From positions 186,001-250,000 of the forward strand of contig VJWM01000173.1 in the NCBI GenBank assembly GCA_010909165.1: a stretch of DNA of 64,000 nt. Reading direction: 5' to 3'. The notes below the pieces were generated by a model that was given only the letters and a program-made list of their open reading frames with translations, was not told where the DNA came from and did not search any database. This document shows positions 22,321 to 32,300 of this stretch, piece after piece. Source of the DNA: Anthoceros angustus. Taxonomy: Eukaryota; Streptophyta; Anthocerotopsida; Anthocerotales; Anthocerotaceae. Position 1 is the stretch's first letter; each line of letters opens with the position of its first letter. The translations under genes and the position numbers were made by a program.

Positions 22321-24657
22321 TCAGTGCTTGATGATGAGCTCGCAGCCATGACGGGTGAGGCGGGCCCGCTCCCCCTCCGTGGTGACGCTGGAAGGCAAAA
22401 CCAGCTTCCGAAGGGAAGGGCGGCAGAACACCATCCAAGCCAGGGCGCAGTTGCTGATGGCAATGCAGTCCTTGAGGTTGAGCTGCTTGAGGAGCTTGCA
22501 GTCCTCCATGACGGACTTGAGCCCGCCGTCCGACACCTTGTTGCAGCCCTCGAGGCCGAGGTAAGCGAGGCTATGGCTATGGCGGCTCACAGCCACCAGG
22601 CCGGCGTCCGTGAACCCCGACCCCTCCAACTCCAGATGCTCCAGCTGCCGGAACCCCGCCTGGGCCACAATCCCGGCGTTGCTCTCGTACAGAGACGCGG
22701 CCCCGGTGTTGTCCATCTTCTTCCCCAGGCACGGCGGCAGCCCCCGGCTATGCCCCCCGCTGCTGTGCATCCCGCAGCCCCTCCCGACCATGGCCAGGAT
22801 CCCGGCGTTCACGTTCCCGTTCCCGCCGCCGATCCCGTTGAGCCGCACCCCGTTCCCGTCCTCTATCTTCCCCAAACACAAGAGCCTGCCCTGGTTCTCC
22901 GACATGGTGCACCGGTTCTCGATGATCATCCCCGCGTTCTCCAGCACGCCCTCCAGGCTGTGCACGTTCTTGCACCCGCGGAGGTAGAGGTGCGTGAGCC
23001 CGGGGCAGCCGCGCCCCACCATGGCCAGCCCGGTCCCCGTCACCGACAGGCAGTTGCTCAGATTCAGGCTCTCCAGCTCCGGAAACAGCCGTGCGATGCA
23101 GTGCAGGATCTTGTCCCCCACGGCCCGGTTCCACGCCAAGCCCAGATGCTTCACCCGGCATGCCAGCGTCATGTCCGTCATCTCCGTCCCCCAGCCAACC
23201 GCCGTCGCCTCCATCTCCAGCGTCTCCAGGTGCGGGCAGTGCTTCAACACCGCCACCAGCGTCGTGTCGGAGAGCATGGAACAATTGTTGAGCCGCAGAA
23301 ACTCCAGCTCCGGGAAGCTCCGGGCCAGCTCCGCCGTGTCCGCGTCCCGCAGAAAATGCGCGCCCTCGAGGTCCAGGTGGCGCAGCCGAGGGCAGCCCCT
23401 CGCCACATGCAGCAGCCCCGCCCGAGTCAGGCCCTTGCAGTGCGCCAACACCAGCTTCCGCAGCGGGGAGCTCCAAGACGCCCCGGCCACGCCGATGCCC
23501 ATGCCGAGCGGGTCGTGAAGAAGCGCCGGCCACTGTTGAGACGACAGCGACATGACATCGCTCCCGGCCGGGCTCTGCGGCATGGAGTCGTCGAGCTGCG
23601 AATCGCCGTCGGTATCGGCATCATGGAGGGACGAGGCGGGTGCGGGTGATGATGCCCGAGGCGATGATGAAGGGTAGTGCGCCGCTTCGAACCAGGGAGC
23701 CCCCGGGGGCAGGCCGGGCTCCGCGAGCTGCTCCAGCACCTCGTCCGTGAGGTGCATGTGGCAGAGGTTGAGGGACAGGAGCCGCTTGCTGGCGCTGCTG
23801 AGAACCCCCTCGATCCCGGCTGCCGTCACCCGGCGACCGTTCACGGCGAGCGTGGTGAGCCGGTCGCAGTGCACGGCCAGCAGGTGCAGCCCGCGGTCGG
23901 TGACGAAGGGGCAGTCGAACACCGTGAGCTCCTCCAGCGACCGGCACCGCATCGCCAGCGACTCCAGGGCGGCGTCCGACAGCAGGCAGTGGCCCGAGAG
24001 GTTGAGCGAGCGCAGGCGATGGAGTCGGGCGGCCATGGCGTGCACGCCGGCGTCAGAGACGAGGGCCGGGAACGCGGCGGGGTCGGGCGGGATCGTCTGA
24101 GACGCAATTCGCACGCCGTGCTGCGGGTTGGAGATGTCCAGCGTCTCCAGCGCCGGGAACGCCTCGGCCACGAGAGCCAGATCCGCGTCGTCCCAGGCCT
24201 GGAAGCGGGAGCAGTTGAGGTCGCGGAGGTGAGGGCATCGCCGGCCGAGCGCGTGGATGGCGTCCGCGGGAAGCTGCTGCTGGCCCTGCAGATTGAGCGA
24301 CCGGAGCGGAAGCCCGGCCTGCGCAATCGCCTCCAGCGGCCGCGCCAGGGAGCCGTGGTAGCGGGACAGATCCACCTCCGTCACCCCGGTGAAGCGCGCC
24401 AGGATGCGCGGAAGGCCCCCCGGCAGCCCCGCGCACGCGGAACTCAGCGCGACGAACGGCCGGCTCCGGTTCGAGATGTAGAGGAAGCGCCTGCACGTCA
24501 TCGACACCGCCTGCCAGCACGAGCTCGACTGCCCCAGGTGCTGGAACACCAGCTCCCAGCATTCGTCCGGTAGGTCCAATTCCGCCTCCTCCTGCATCTC
24601 CGTCAAGTTTCCCCCTCCTCTTCCGGTTACCGTCGTGTCCACCGCCTTCTCCGCCAT
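22321..24657 (-). CDS. F-box protein with C-terminal leucine-rich repeats
   Basis: A 778-residue intronless frame starts at the ATG ending at 24657 and stops at 22323-22321. The F-box is near residues 25-65 (DLPDECWELVFQHLGQSSSC, then WQAVSMTCRRFLYIS). It would bind SKP1 and make this the substrate receptor of an SCF ubiquitin ligase. From about residue 110 the protein is cysteine-containing LRRs of about 26 residues, such as LRDLNCSRFQAWDDADLALV, LRSLNLSGHCLLSDAALESL and LESLNLSNCLSVTGTGLAMV. Two low-complexity inserts interrupt the repeats: a Ser/Pro/Asp-rich one (about residues 330-370) and a Gly/Asn-rich one (about residues 610-650). The gene is far more GC-rich than its flanks. The substrate is unknown. 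It resembles plant FBL-type proteins generally, but I do not assign an orthologue. Confidence 0.9.
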   Translation of the reverse strand: MAEKAVDTTVTGRGGGNLTEMQEEAELDLPDECWELVFQHLGQSSSCWQAVSMTCRRFLYISNRSRPFVALSSACAGLPGGLPRILARFTGVTEVDLSRYHGSLARPLEAIAQAGLPLRSLNLQGQQQLPADAIHALGRRCPHLRDLNCSRFQAWDDADLALVAEAFPALETLDISNPQHGVRIASQTIPPDPAAFPALVSDAGVHAMAARLHRLRSLNLSGHCLLSDAALESLAMRCRSLEELTVFDCPFVTDRGLHLLAVHCDRLTTLAVNGRRVTAAGIEGVLSSASKRLLSLNLCHMHLTDEVLEQLAEPGLPPGAPWFEAAHYPSSSPRASSPAPASSLHDADTDGDSQLDDSMPQSPAGSDVMSLSSQQWPALLHDPLGMGIGVAGASWSSPLRKLVLAHCKGLTRAGLLHVARGCPRLRHLDLEGAHFLRDADTAELARSFPELEFLRLNNCSMLSDTTLVAVLKHCPHLETLEMEATAVGWGTEMTDMTLACRVKHLGLAWNRAVGDKILHCIARLFPELESLNLSNCLSVTGTGLAMVGRGCPGLTHLYLRGCKNVHSLEGVLENAGMIIENRCTMSENQGRLLCLGKIEDGNGVRLNGIGGGNGNVNAGILAMVGRGCGMHSSGGHSRGLPPCLGKKMDNTGAASLYESNAGIVAQAGFRQLEHLELEGSGFTDAGLVAVSRHSHSLAYLGLEGCNKVSDGGLKSVMEDCKLLKQLNLKDCIAISNCALAWMVFCRPSLRKLVLPSSVTTEGERARLTRHGCELIIKH

Positions 24658-24784
24658 CACCGCTTATCGCAGCTTCTCCTCCTCCTACTCCTCCTCCTTC
24701 TGGTCACCGCTTTCCCCAGCTCCTCCTCCTCCTGCTTCTCGTAGCACAGCTTCCAGCAGCTACTCCTCCTCCTTCCTTTTCGAG

Positions 24785-24890
24785 ACACCGCTTTCCGCAG
24801 CTCCTCCTCCTTGGTTGCTCAAAACACCGCTTTCCGCAGCTCCTCCTCCTTGGTTGCTCTAAACACCGCTTTCCGCAGCTCCTCCTTCGT
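24785..24890 (+). repeat. 39-bp tandem repeat in the F-box gene 5' flank
   Basis: The unit starting ACACCGCTTTCCGCAGCTCC begins at 24785, 24824 and 24863, an exact 39-bp period. On the F-box sense strand it is purine-rich (GGAGGAGGAGCTGCGG). It continues a pyrimidine-rich zone from about 24670. Its position about 130-230 bp upstream of the ATG puts it in the 5' UTR or core promoter. Confidence 0.8.
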
Positions 24891-27220
24891 CCTGTCCCTT
24901 CTTCTCCTCTTCCTCAAATCAGAGGAAAAGCGCCGCGAATGCCAGATCCCGCTGCACCAAGGTGCGCCACGTACATTGCGCGGCAAGCATTACACTTGGA
25001 AGGTACGAGAGCTCTCACGGGAAGCCCGCCTCTTTCTCCACTGACATTCAATCCACAGGAGACACGGGAGCGGACGCGGGGCAGAGAGACATTCCCCGAG
25101 GGACCTCCTGCTGCTACAAGAAGATGCTACTGGAGGCAACAAGAAGGGGAAGAAGCGAAGCGGGGAAGGGGAGATCGAAGGGCTCGTCTTCCTCGCCGTC
25201 TTCCGCAAAGAGACAGCAACAGCACACGGTGGCCCCTGCACAGCACACTCCCTTCATCACCCCGCACCCGCGTACAGGCTCAACCCCACCGTACCCGACC
25301 GACACGCGCACCCTCGCGGCAAGTATCTCTCCTTCCTTCCACCCTTTCTTCCTTCCGCTGGCCGCCTATCCCCTGGCTTCCTAAATCCGATTCCGGATCC
25401 TCATTCCTTCCTTCCTTCCGCCGAACTCTTTCACCGGCGTCGCAAGACGCTGATGAGGCAACGGCGCGCCCAGCTATCGTCCAGCCAAGGAAGACAGGCG
25501 GACGCGGGAGCCGGAGCTAAAAGGAGGCGAGGCAGGGCAAGGCGGGGCAGGGCAGGCGGGAGGAGCTCTGTCCGCAAAGTATCTCCACCAGCCTCCAGAT
25601 CCAGCCATATAAGGGCGGCGATGTGGCACACAGACAGGCCGCGGCCAAGAGAGAGAGACGGAGGGAGGAGTGTACACCAGACAACTGTCCAGTACACTGC
25701 GCACCGGGATGGCTCCTCGCAACTCTGGATGGTATGTAATGAGAAAACAACGGGCGTCTGCGAGTGATGGCCTGCCACACGTCCCGCTTCCTGCAGTAAC
25801 GTTGCAGCAGCGGCTGGTGCTGGTCCCAGCCCCACCTGCCGGTACCACAGTACGCCCCAGGCATCGGGAACGCAGGCAGGTCAGGGCAGGTCAGGTCAGG
25901 TCACAGGTCTGGTCCAGACTCTGCACCAGCCCGGTCCCCGCTGCTGGCCCAGATGTGAGATGCGCAGAAAGGCAACAGAGACGGACCGCGACTGCAACCG
26001 CTGCTTGTGGGCTGTGGGCTGTGGGCTCGACACAGGTTACAGATGGGGTACGGCAGCAGCCAGCAGCCAGCAGCAAAAGCAGCCCTGGAACCGCGTCGCT
26101 CGCCAGTCGCAACCGGATAACCATGGGGACACCTGCAAGTGGGCACACTGGGCACGGAGGAAGAGAAAGGAAAAGGATGCTCCAACCTGCACCAAGTGGC
26201 CCAGCCCGCCCGGCGCCCACTCCTCTCACATATGTATGTCTGTATGTATGTATGTAGTAGTACCTACACTTGCGGGGGGCTGTACAGCGGCAGCGGACGG
26301 TAACGCTTCATCGCTGCCATGCCAAGAGGAGAAGTGCCCGAAGGAATAACTTCACCGCTTTCGGACTCGGGATATGTACATGGATACGCTATGTGGGTGA
26401 ACCATTTCAAGCAGGTACTCACCAACTGTGCATTTGAGCAATTGGTACAAAGTATGGAGTCTATACAGGTGAGGACAAGCCTCTCCAACCTATCGGATCA
26501 TAGCGGTGGTAAGCTTCTCTTGCTCACAAGGCACTCCTCCCTATCCAAATGCTAAGAGATGGTAGTGCAGCATGATGTAGTAAGTAGAGAAATTTGTTGG
26601 CTTGTCTTGTTTGTTCCGCAAACATAGCCACACACATGCAATCTGTCCTCGATCATGCAATCTTTCCTCGATCTTGGGGTCCGTCCATCCCCAGCATGAC
26701 AGGTATTTCAGAGTTGCTTTCCTTCCAATAGAAAGAAAGTGTCTACAACCGAGGAGCTTTCCCTCGGGCCAATCTTGTCCCGCCAAGTAGCCGGAATGAC
26801 ACTAATCTCCGAGTCCAGCGCAGGCTTCGAAGCTCAACACAACACAACACGATGCCTCCCTCAAAGCAAATGTGTCAGGAGGCTCAATCTCTAAGAGGAG
26901 CGGGATTTAGCAAGAGCCCAAAGCCGGAGCCGGAGGGATCGTTGTGGGGCAAGCAAGTTGCAAGAAGGAGGGAATCACGTTGATATCATGCGGACCTGCC
27001 AATGAGATGGGCGGAAAGGTGTGCGATATGTATCAGAAATCACGCATGCTGGTGCTGGCTGTTCGGAATTAGGGCGGGGCGCCGCGGGCAGAAACAGCGG
27101 GTGGGCCAGCAATGGGACCAGATTCCATGGGGCAAAGCAGCTGGGGCTGCACGGATATGATGGTGTTTGGTGCCATGACTCGCATTCGGGATGATCATCC
27201 GGAATCCGGCTCCGTTGTCT

Positions 27221-27277
27221 TGTGCTTTGGTGCTTGGTGCTTTGGTGCTTTGGTGCTTTGGTGCTTTGGTGCTTTGA
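27221..27277 (+). repeat. 8-bp minisatellite TGCTTTGG
   Basis: About seven tandem copies of TGCTTTGG, one copy missing a T. Simple repeat. Confidence 0.9.
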
Positions 27278-27618
27278 TGAATGGAAGTGGTGTATCCAAA
27301 ATACTAACTGTTGGTATAGGTATTTTCAAAGTAAAAAGAAACCATTTGATAGAGAACATAAGAGAAAACTGTACGCTACTAGTAGTGGCAGGTTTTGATT
27401 GTGGGCTGCGTGTGCTGTACTGACGTCCGTCCAGCTTCCAGCTGGTGCCCCTCGTGACCGACGATTGTTTCCATGCCTGTAGCATGGGTGGGTTACGTGC
27501 GACGACCACGGTCGTCGACGGTGACGCCTGCGCCTGGCCGCTCGTCTGGGCGGGTGGGTCACCGGGTCACGCCCTTATGACCGGCCCGGAGCCCCGGACC
27601 GGCAGTTATGGGCGCGGC

Positions 27619-27720
27619 GCTCCTTCGCTCCTTTGCTCCTTTGCTCCTTTGCTCCTTTGCTCCTTTGCTCCTTTGCTCCTTTGCTCCTTTGCTCCTTTGC
27701 TCCTTTGCTCCTTTGCTCCT
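27619..27720 (+). repeat. 8-bp minisatellite CTCCTTTG, about 12 copies
   Basis: CTCCTTTG repeats head to tail over about 100 bp with one early variant (CTCCTTCG). Because 8 is not a multiple of 3, it produces a repetitive Leu/Cys/Ser/Phe/Ala/Pro open frame that is not a gene. Confidence 0.9.
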
Positions 27721-29058
27721 CGTAAACGGATACCCGATACCCTCTTCGCTTCACAAATTCACAAATTGGCGGACCTTCGCCTCGCCCCGTCTCCCCAATT
27801 TCTGAGATTCCATACCGCCCACAAAAATCAGGCCCCGACCCACCCCCACTTGCCTAGCTCGACACTCTGTGCCCCCAGGCACAGAGCTTTGGGTCGTGGT
27901 GTTGGGAGATGGCCCGATGATGGTATTCAATATCACCTCCATAAACCCCGCCGCTGCCCCAAAAATTGACAGCCTGATAATCATACGGAAAGTACCCGGG
28001 TGAGATGGGCATTGCTTTGCAAAACCGATGACGATATTTTCTCTTCTCGGAGACCCTTTTTGGATGCGTGCAGCGTTGCCGCTGAGACCTCTGGTACCCC
28101 ACAAGATTCACATCTTTGGTCACTTCCCAGGCTATCATTCTCCCTCACGAAAAGAGAACAAGAACCCATCACACATTTTAGTGCTTTCTTAGCTGTTTTG
28201 AACGGCCCGCCCATGAAAAGGTTGGTTGATGGATGTGATGAGGCTTGACAGGAACGGCCCAGCCTTGCCTTTCAAAAGCCACCTCCGCTTGACCCCGGAT
28301 GGTCAGGTTGTGTGTTGAGGAGGAGTTAGTTGTGGGTCCTAGTCCGAAGATATTTTTCTTAGTTGTGGGTCCTAGTCACAAGATGGTTTTCCGGATCGGG
28401 ACGGACGGGATCAACCTCAACGCATCAAACTAAAAGCTAAAAGCATGCAAACTTCTCAAAACTTTGTACATATGCATGCACACACAGGAAGCAGACGAAG
28501 GCAGAGTCGTCTGCAGGCTGGGTTGGCTTGGGCTGGGCTGGGCTGGGCTGGCCCGGCCCAGGCGGATCTGGTGAATATTCACCGCAACACCCAGGGGTGC
28601 CATTGGCGTCATAAAGCTCGATGGGGAGGCAGGACAGGATGCAATAATAAGAAGCCAGGAGGAAGAGGAAAGCACATTGCACACGAAAGGCAGGCAACAG
28701 TCTGTGGTCCCGCATCCCGCTGTGGGCGATGCGCTGTTGTGCGCTGTGCGCTGTGCGCTGTGCCTCAATCAAATCTGCTGGCACGCTCTTGTCTTTGACC
28801 TCACATGCTTGTGGGTGGCCCTCGGCCGGAACCGACCCACCCACAGCGCCGCTGCTCCATGTGAAGCTGTGATGAGCCGGGCCATTCCTGCATGTGAGAC
28901 ACTCTGTGGGCCGCTCGCCTCTCCAGCCTGGCTCCTTGCTGCGATGAAGCTTCCCGAACTCCCAAGCAGCCGGACTACTCTACGGTCTACGGCTCTGCGC
29001 GTACATATGTATGTACCTCGCCATGCGACGTATGCACGCATGCACGAGTGTTGTGTAT

Positions 29059-29087
29059 CCATGTATGTATGTATGTATGTATGTATG
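29059..29087 (+). repeat. ATGT tetranucleotide microsatellite
   Basis: About six copies of ATGT or TATG in tandem, some 270 bp upstream of the FANCD2 start codon. Confidence 0.85.
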
Positions 29088-29272
29088 CACATGCGTACAT
29101 CCGCGGAGGAGGTGCTTTTGGCGGGAAGGCCCGATTTGCTCGGTTTCGAAACCTTGCCATGCTGCGTCTGTTGCACCGCGGAGCTCGGGCCCGGGATGAT
29201 GCGAGCTGGCTGGAGGAGGAATCGCGACGCGCGCATCGCTGCCGCGGCCTCGTTTGCAACGTGTGGATCTGC

Positions 29273-29290
29273 TGAAATGCATGCATTTCA
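29273..29290. promoter_or_regulatory. 18-bp perfect palindrome upstream of FANCD2
   Basis: TGAAATGCATGCATTTCA is its own reverse complement. It contains CATGCA on both strands, the core of the RY element bound by B3-domain factors in plants. It lies 69 bp before the FANCD2 ATG, in the likely 5' UTR or core promoter. Binding is inference. Confidence 0.5.
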
Positions 29291-29358
29291 TGGCTGCGTC
29301 GGTTTGACTGATTGCCTCTTCTGGTTTGTGACAGTCTCGTGTCGTGTACTGAGCGGGA

Positions 29359-32300
29359 ATGAGCGCGGCGATGGAGCTGCAAGGGGACGCTTCTCGAAAG
29401 CGGCGGGCCTCCGCTAGCTCCTCGCAAAGGAGGAGCAGCTCGCCGCTGGCCAGCCGGAGGCGTGTGGCACAGCATCAGGACTCCGACTTCTTTGTGCCCG
29501 TGCTGGCCGACGCAGGCTGCGTCGTGCTAGGTCCAGAGGGCCCTCTGCTCGTGTGTCGGGACACTCACCAAGTGCTGCATCACTTGGAGCAGCTGCTCAA
29601 GAGCAACCCCGGGACTCTTGCGGAGAAGTTCCTCGCGGGCCTCCAGTCGCATGTTTCGGATGATGACAATTTGCGCAGGTTTGGAGCAATGCTTGCCCTT
29701 CTGGATCTGCCTGCGTGCATGTATGATGCTGTCTGTGTGACAGTAGGACTGTGGCTGACTCGCAAGAGTGGAGCAGGATTCTCCTACCTATTTCAGGTTC
29801 GGCCAAAGGCAACGTAGGCACGTGTGACAGCCTTGCTCGGGTGTTGCTCTCGGTGGGGCCGCTGCAGACAGGCGTTGCAAATATGCTGCTGGAGAAGCTC
29901 CCGGAGCATGTGGGAGATGTGGAGGCTCGGTCGTCAGGGCCTCTTCCCCCCCTGATGGAAAGTACTGCCAGACTCATCCTCAGCCAATTCCGATGGCTGG
30001 ACCAGCTGGTGGATAGTACCAGTCTTACGCAGAAGCTTGTGGAGGTAGTTTCTATATGCCCCACTGGGCTGAAGAAGGAAATCATCACTTTTCTTCCAGA
30101 AATCGTGGTTGATCGGGACCACCAGATGCTCATGGAGTCCCTGCAACGCCTGCTGGAGGAGGACTCTCAGTTGATCACTGCGGTTATGGAGGCTTGTTCT
30201 AACCTGAATCTCAGTGAGGAGCTGCAAGAACGGGTTAGCGCAATCAAGTCTGCCCTTCTTCTGCATGGCCAGTTGCACAGCATGAGCCAAAATAATGCAT
30301 TCGCTGAAAAAGGATTCATCTTTTGGCAGGTCATTGCGTTAGGTCTAGCCAGCCTCAGGTCATCGGATGTGGAAGACCTGCCAATTCTTGTGCGATTTCT
30401 GTTGCAATCTGGGTCTGGGGTACATGTTAAGCAAGTTGTTCAGCAGCTTCGAAACAACTTGCATTTTGTTACAGTATCAGATGTGCGAGCACCAAAGCCT
30501 GACAGGAAGCAGAAAGGAAAATCTGCCACAGCTGATTGTGAGGCGCTCGTTCTTGACGCCATCCGGACAGGACTTCGTTTTCAAAATGTAACTTGCCTGG
30601 ACCATGTCCCCCGTTGGATTCTTCTTGGTGTGCCCGCACAGGGATCTTATGTCACATGATTGGCAGGTGATCTGTGAAGCTTTCCTGAAAGAAATCAAAG
30701 GCATATGTGGTGATCAGAATCATAAGGTCATTGACATCTGGATACTCCTCATTGTTCACGCCAATGGTGGTGTGCATCGGAAAGCTGTAGAGCAGCTGTT
30801 GGTGAAAAAGGTCAATAACAACGAGGTGGCCCATACTTTGCTGCGCCAATGCATTCAAGGACGAGGACCGTCAGTAAGGGTATGCTAAAATTCCCACCAT
30901 TGCCTGTAGACTCACTCATTGGCAGTATCTGAGCCTGAGCATTGGGGAAGTGAGCATTTGGGAAGTCCTGGCTTGGTTCACATGATGGCTGCTGCAGGAC
31001 TATTTCCGGACGATACTGGCCATCTGCGAGGTTTTTGTGAGAAGCCCAGAGGACATATCCAGGCTGTTTGGTGTCCAAAGCTATGTTTTGCTGTTTGAAG
31101 AGTTCGCCGATTCCTATCATCGGCAGGAGGTGAGTCCTATGTTGATGCCCGGTTAAGAAGGAACAGCAGTCTGGTGATCATTTTAAGGCATACGCGTGGG
31201 ATATGTAGAGCTTCCACCTACTCCCATTTTATACCATCTGTTGTTTGTCTGTTGCCAAAGGTTCTGGGCTCTCTCATAACACACACTGGATCAGGCGTTG
31301 AGCATGAAGTAGGCGCTGCACTGGATGCCCTCCTGTTGCTGGCAAATAAATATCCAAGAGATCTGCTTCCTATATCTTCTTTCATTAATGGTGAGCACTC
31401 CCATTCAACTTATGGTTGCTCAGAGCCCCCGCCCCGTCTCTTGTCATGGAGAGAGTCCTGTGTATATCCTCAAGTGATTGCATTCCTGATATGCGTGGTA
31501 CAGGAATTCTTGATTATCTGGAATGTTTCAAAGACGCTCACCTTCATCAGGTATTCATTGCCGCTTATTATGTCACACGACTTCGTGCATCCCGTCAAAT
31601 TTGCAGGACCCTCAAGTTCTGTAACTTGCAGGTGTATCAAATATTCAGCAGGCTAGCTGTTACTGCATGGTCTCCTGGATGCTCATCAAGCGGTTCGTCT
31701 ATTGCGGATGAGCTTCTCATCATAATAAGGAAACAGGTATGTGTCCATCTCTGCTAATCGTCGTACCTGCATTTGGCACCCTGCTCCGAATTGACCTATG
31801 TCTGCCATGTTATTGTTTACATCATAATGCACAGATCACAAACCCGGAGCCAAGGTATCAGAGAATGGGGGTGATTGGTGCTGTTGGACTGGTTGCTTCT
31901 TTGGGACAACCACTCTCAAGCGGAGGTCCGTTTCTGCATGATGACGAAATCCCAGTTAGGTTCTTTCTAGATTCCCTCGTGTCTTCTGGTTTCTTGGTTG
32001 AAGGTTCGGTGACAGTTTGCTGCCGTGTTAGCCGAGCCCCTGCGGACTGACTACCGTCCACTGCACTCTGGGGCGGCACATGCCTTGTGGTAGAATCGTG
32101 CACAGTAGTCATATAACTCCAATCGCATTCATTTTCTCTGGCAGCCAGCAACTATCGAGGAGGCAGTCTCCATTCTCCATATGACCCTAGAGACGTGCAA
32201 AACATCATCACTACTGCGTGGTTTCTTTTATGATGAACTGACTGCCCAGGTAGAAAAAGGAGTGCTTCATGTGGGTATCATAGAATGGTATGTGTGTCAA

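Larger units (their letters stand above)
24658..29358. other. Gene-free region between the F-box gene and FANCD2
   Basis: These 4.7 kb hold the divergent promoters of the F-box gene (left) and FANCD2 (right) and several microsatellites and minisatellites listed separately. Open frames at about 25450-26260 and 28680-29420 are not supported by any domain. A TGTATG-type run lies at about 26233-26256, and GGGCT/GGCTG runs at about 28520-28556. Confidence 0.6.

Noticed and set aside
22288-23649. 453-codon plus-strand open frame
   Set aside because: It is the antisense of the F-box/LRR gene, open because of high third-position GC, and has no domain.
25453-26349. Several open frames of 100-195 codons
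   Set aside because: No domain, no consistent frame, in promoter-like GC-rich sequence upstream of the F-box gene.
27445-27969. Open frame with repeated LLLCSFAP
   Set aside because: Produced by the 8-bp CTCCTTTG minisatellite.
28677-29417. 246-codon open frame upstream of FANCD2
   Set aside because: It overlaps a microsatellite and the FANCD2 start in another frame and shows no domain.
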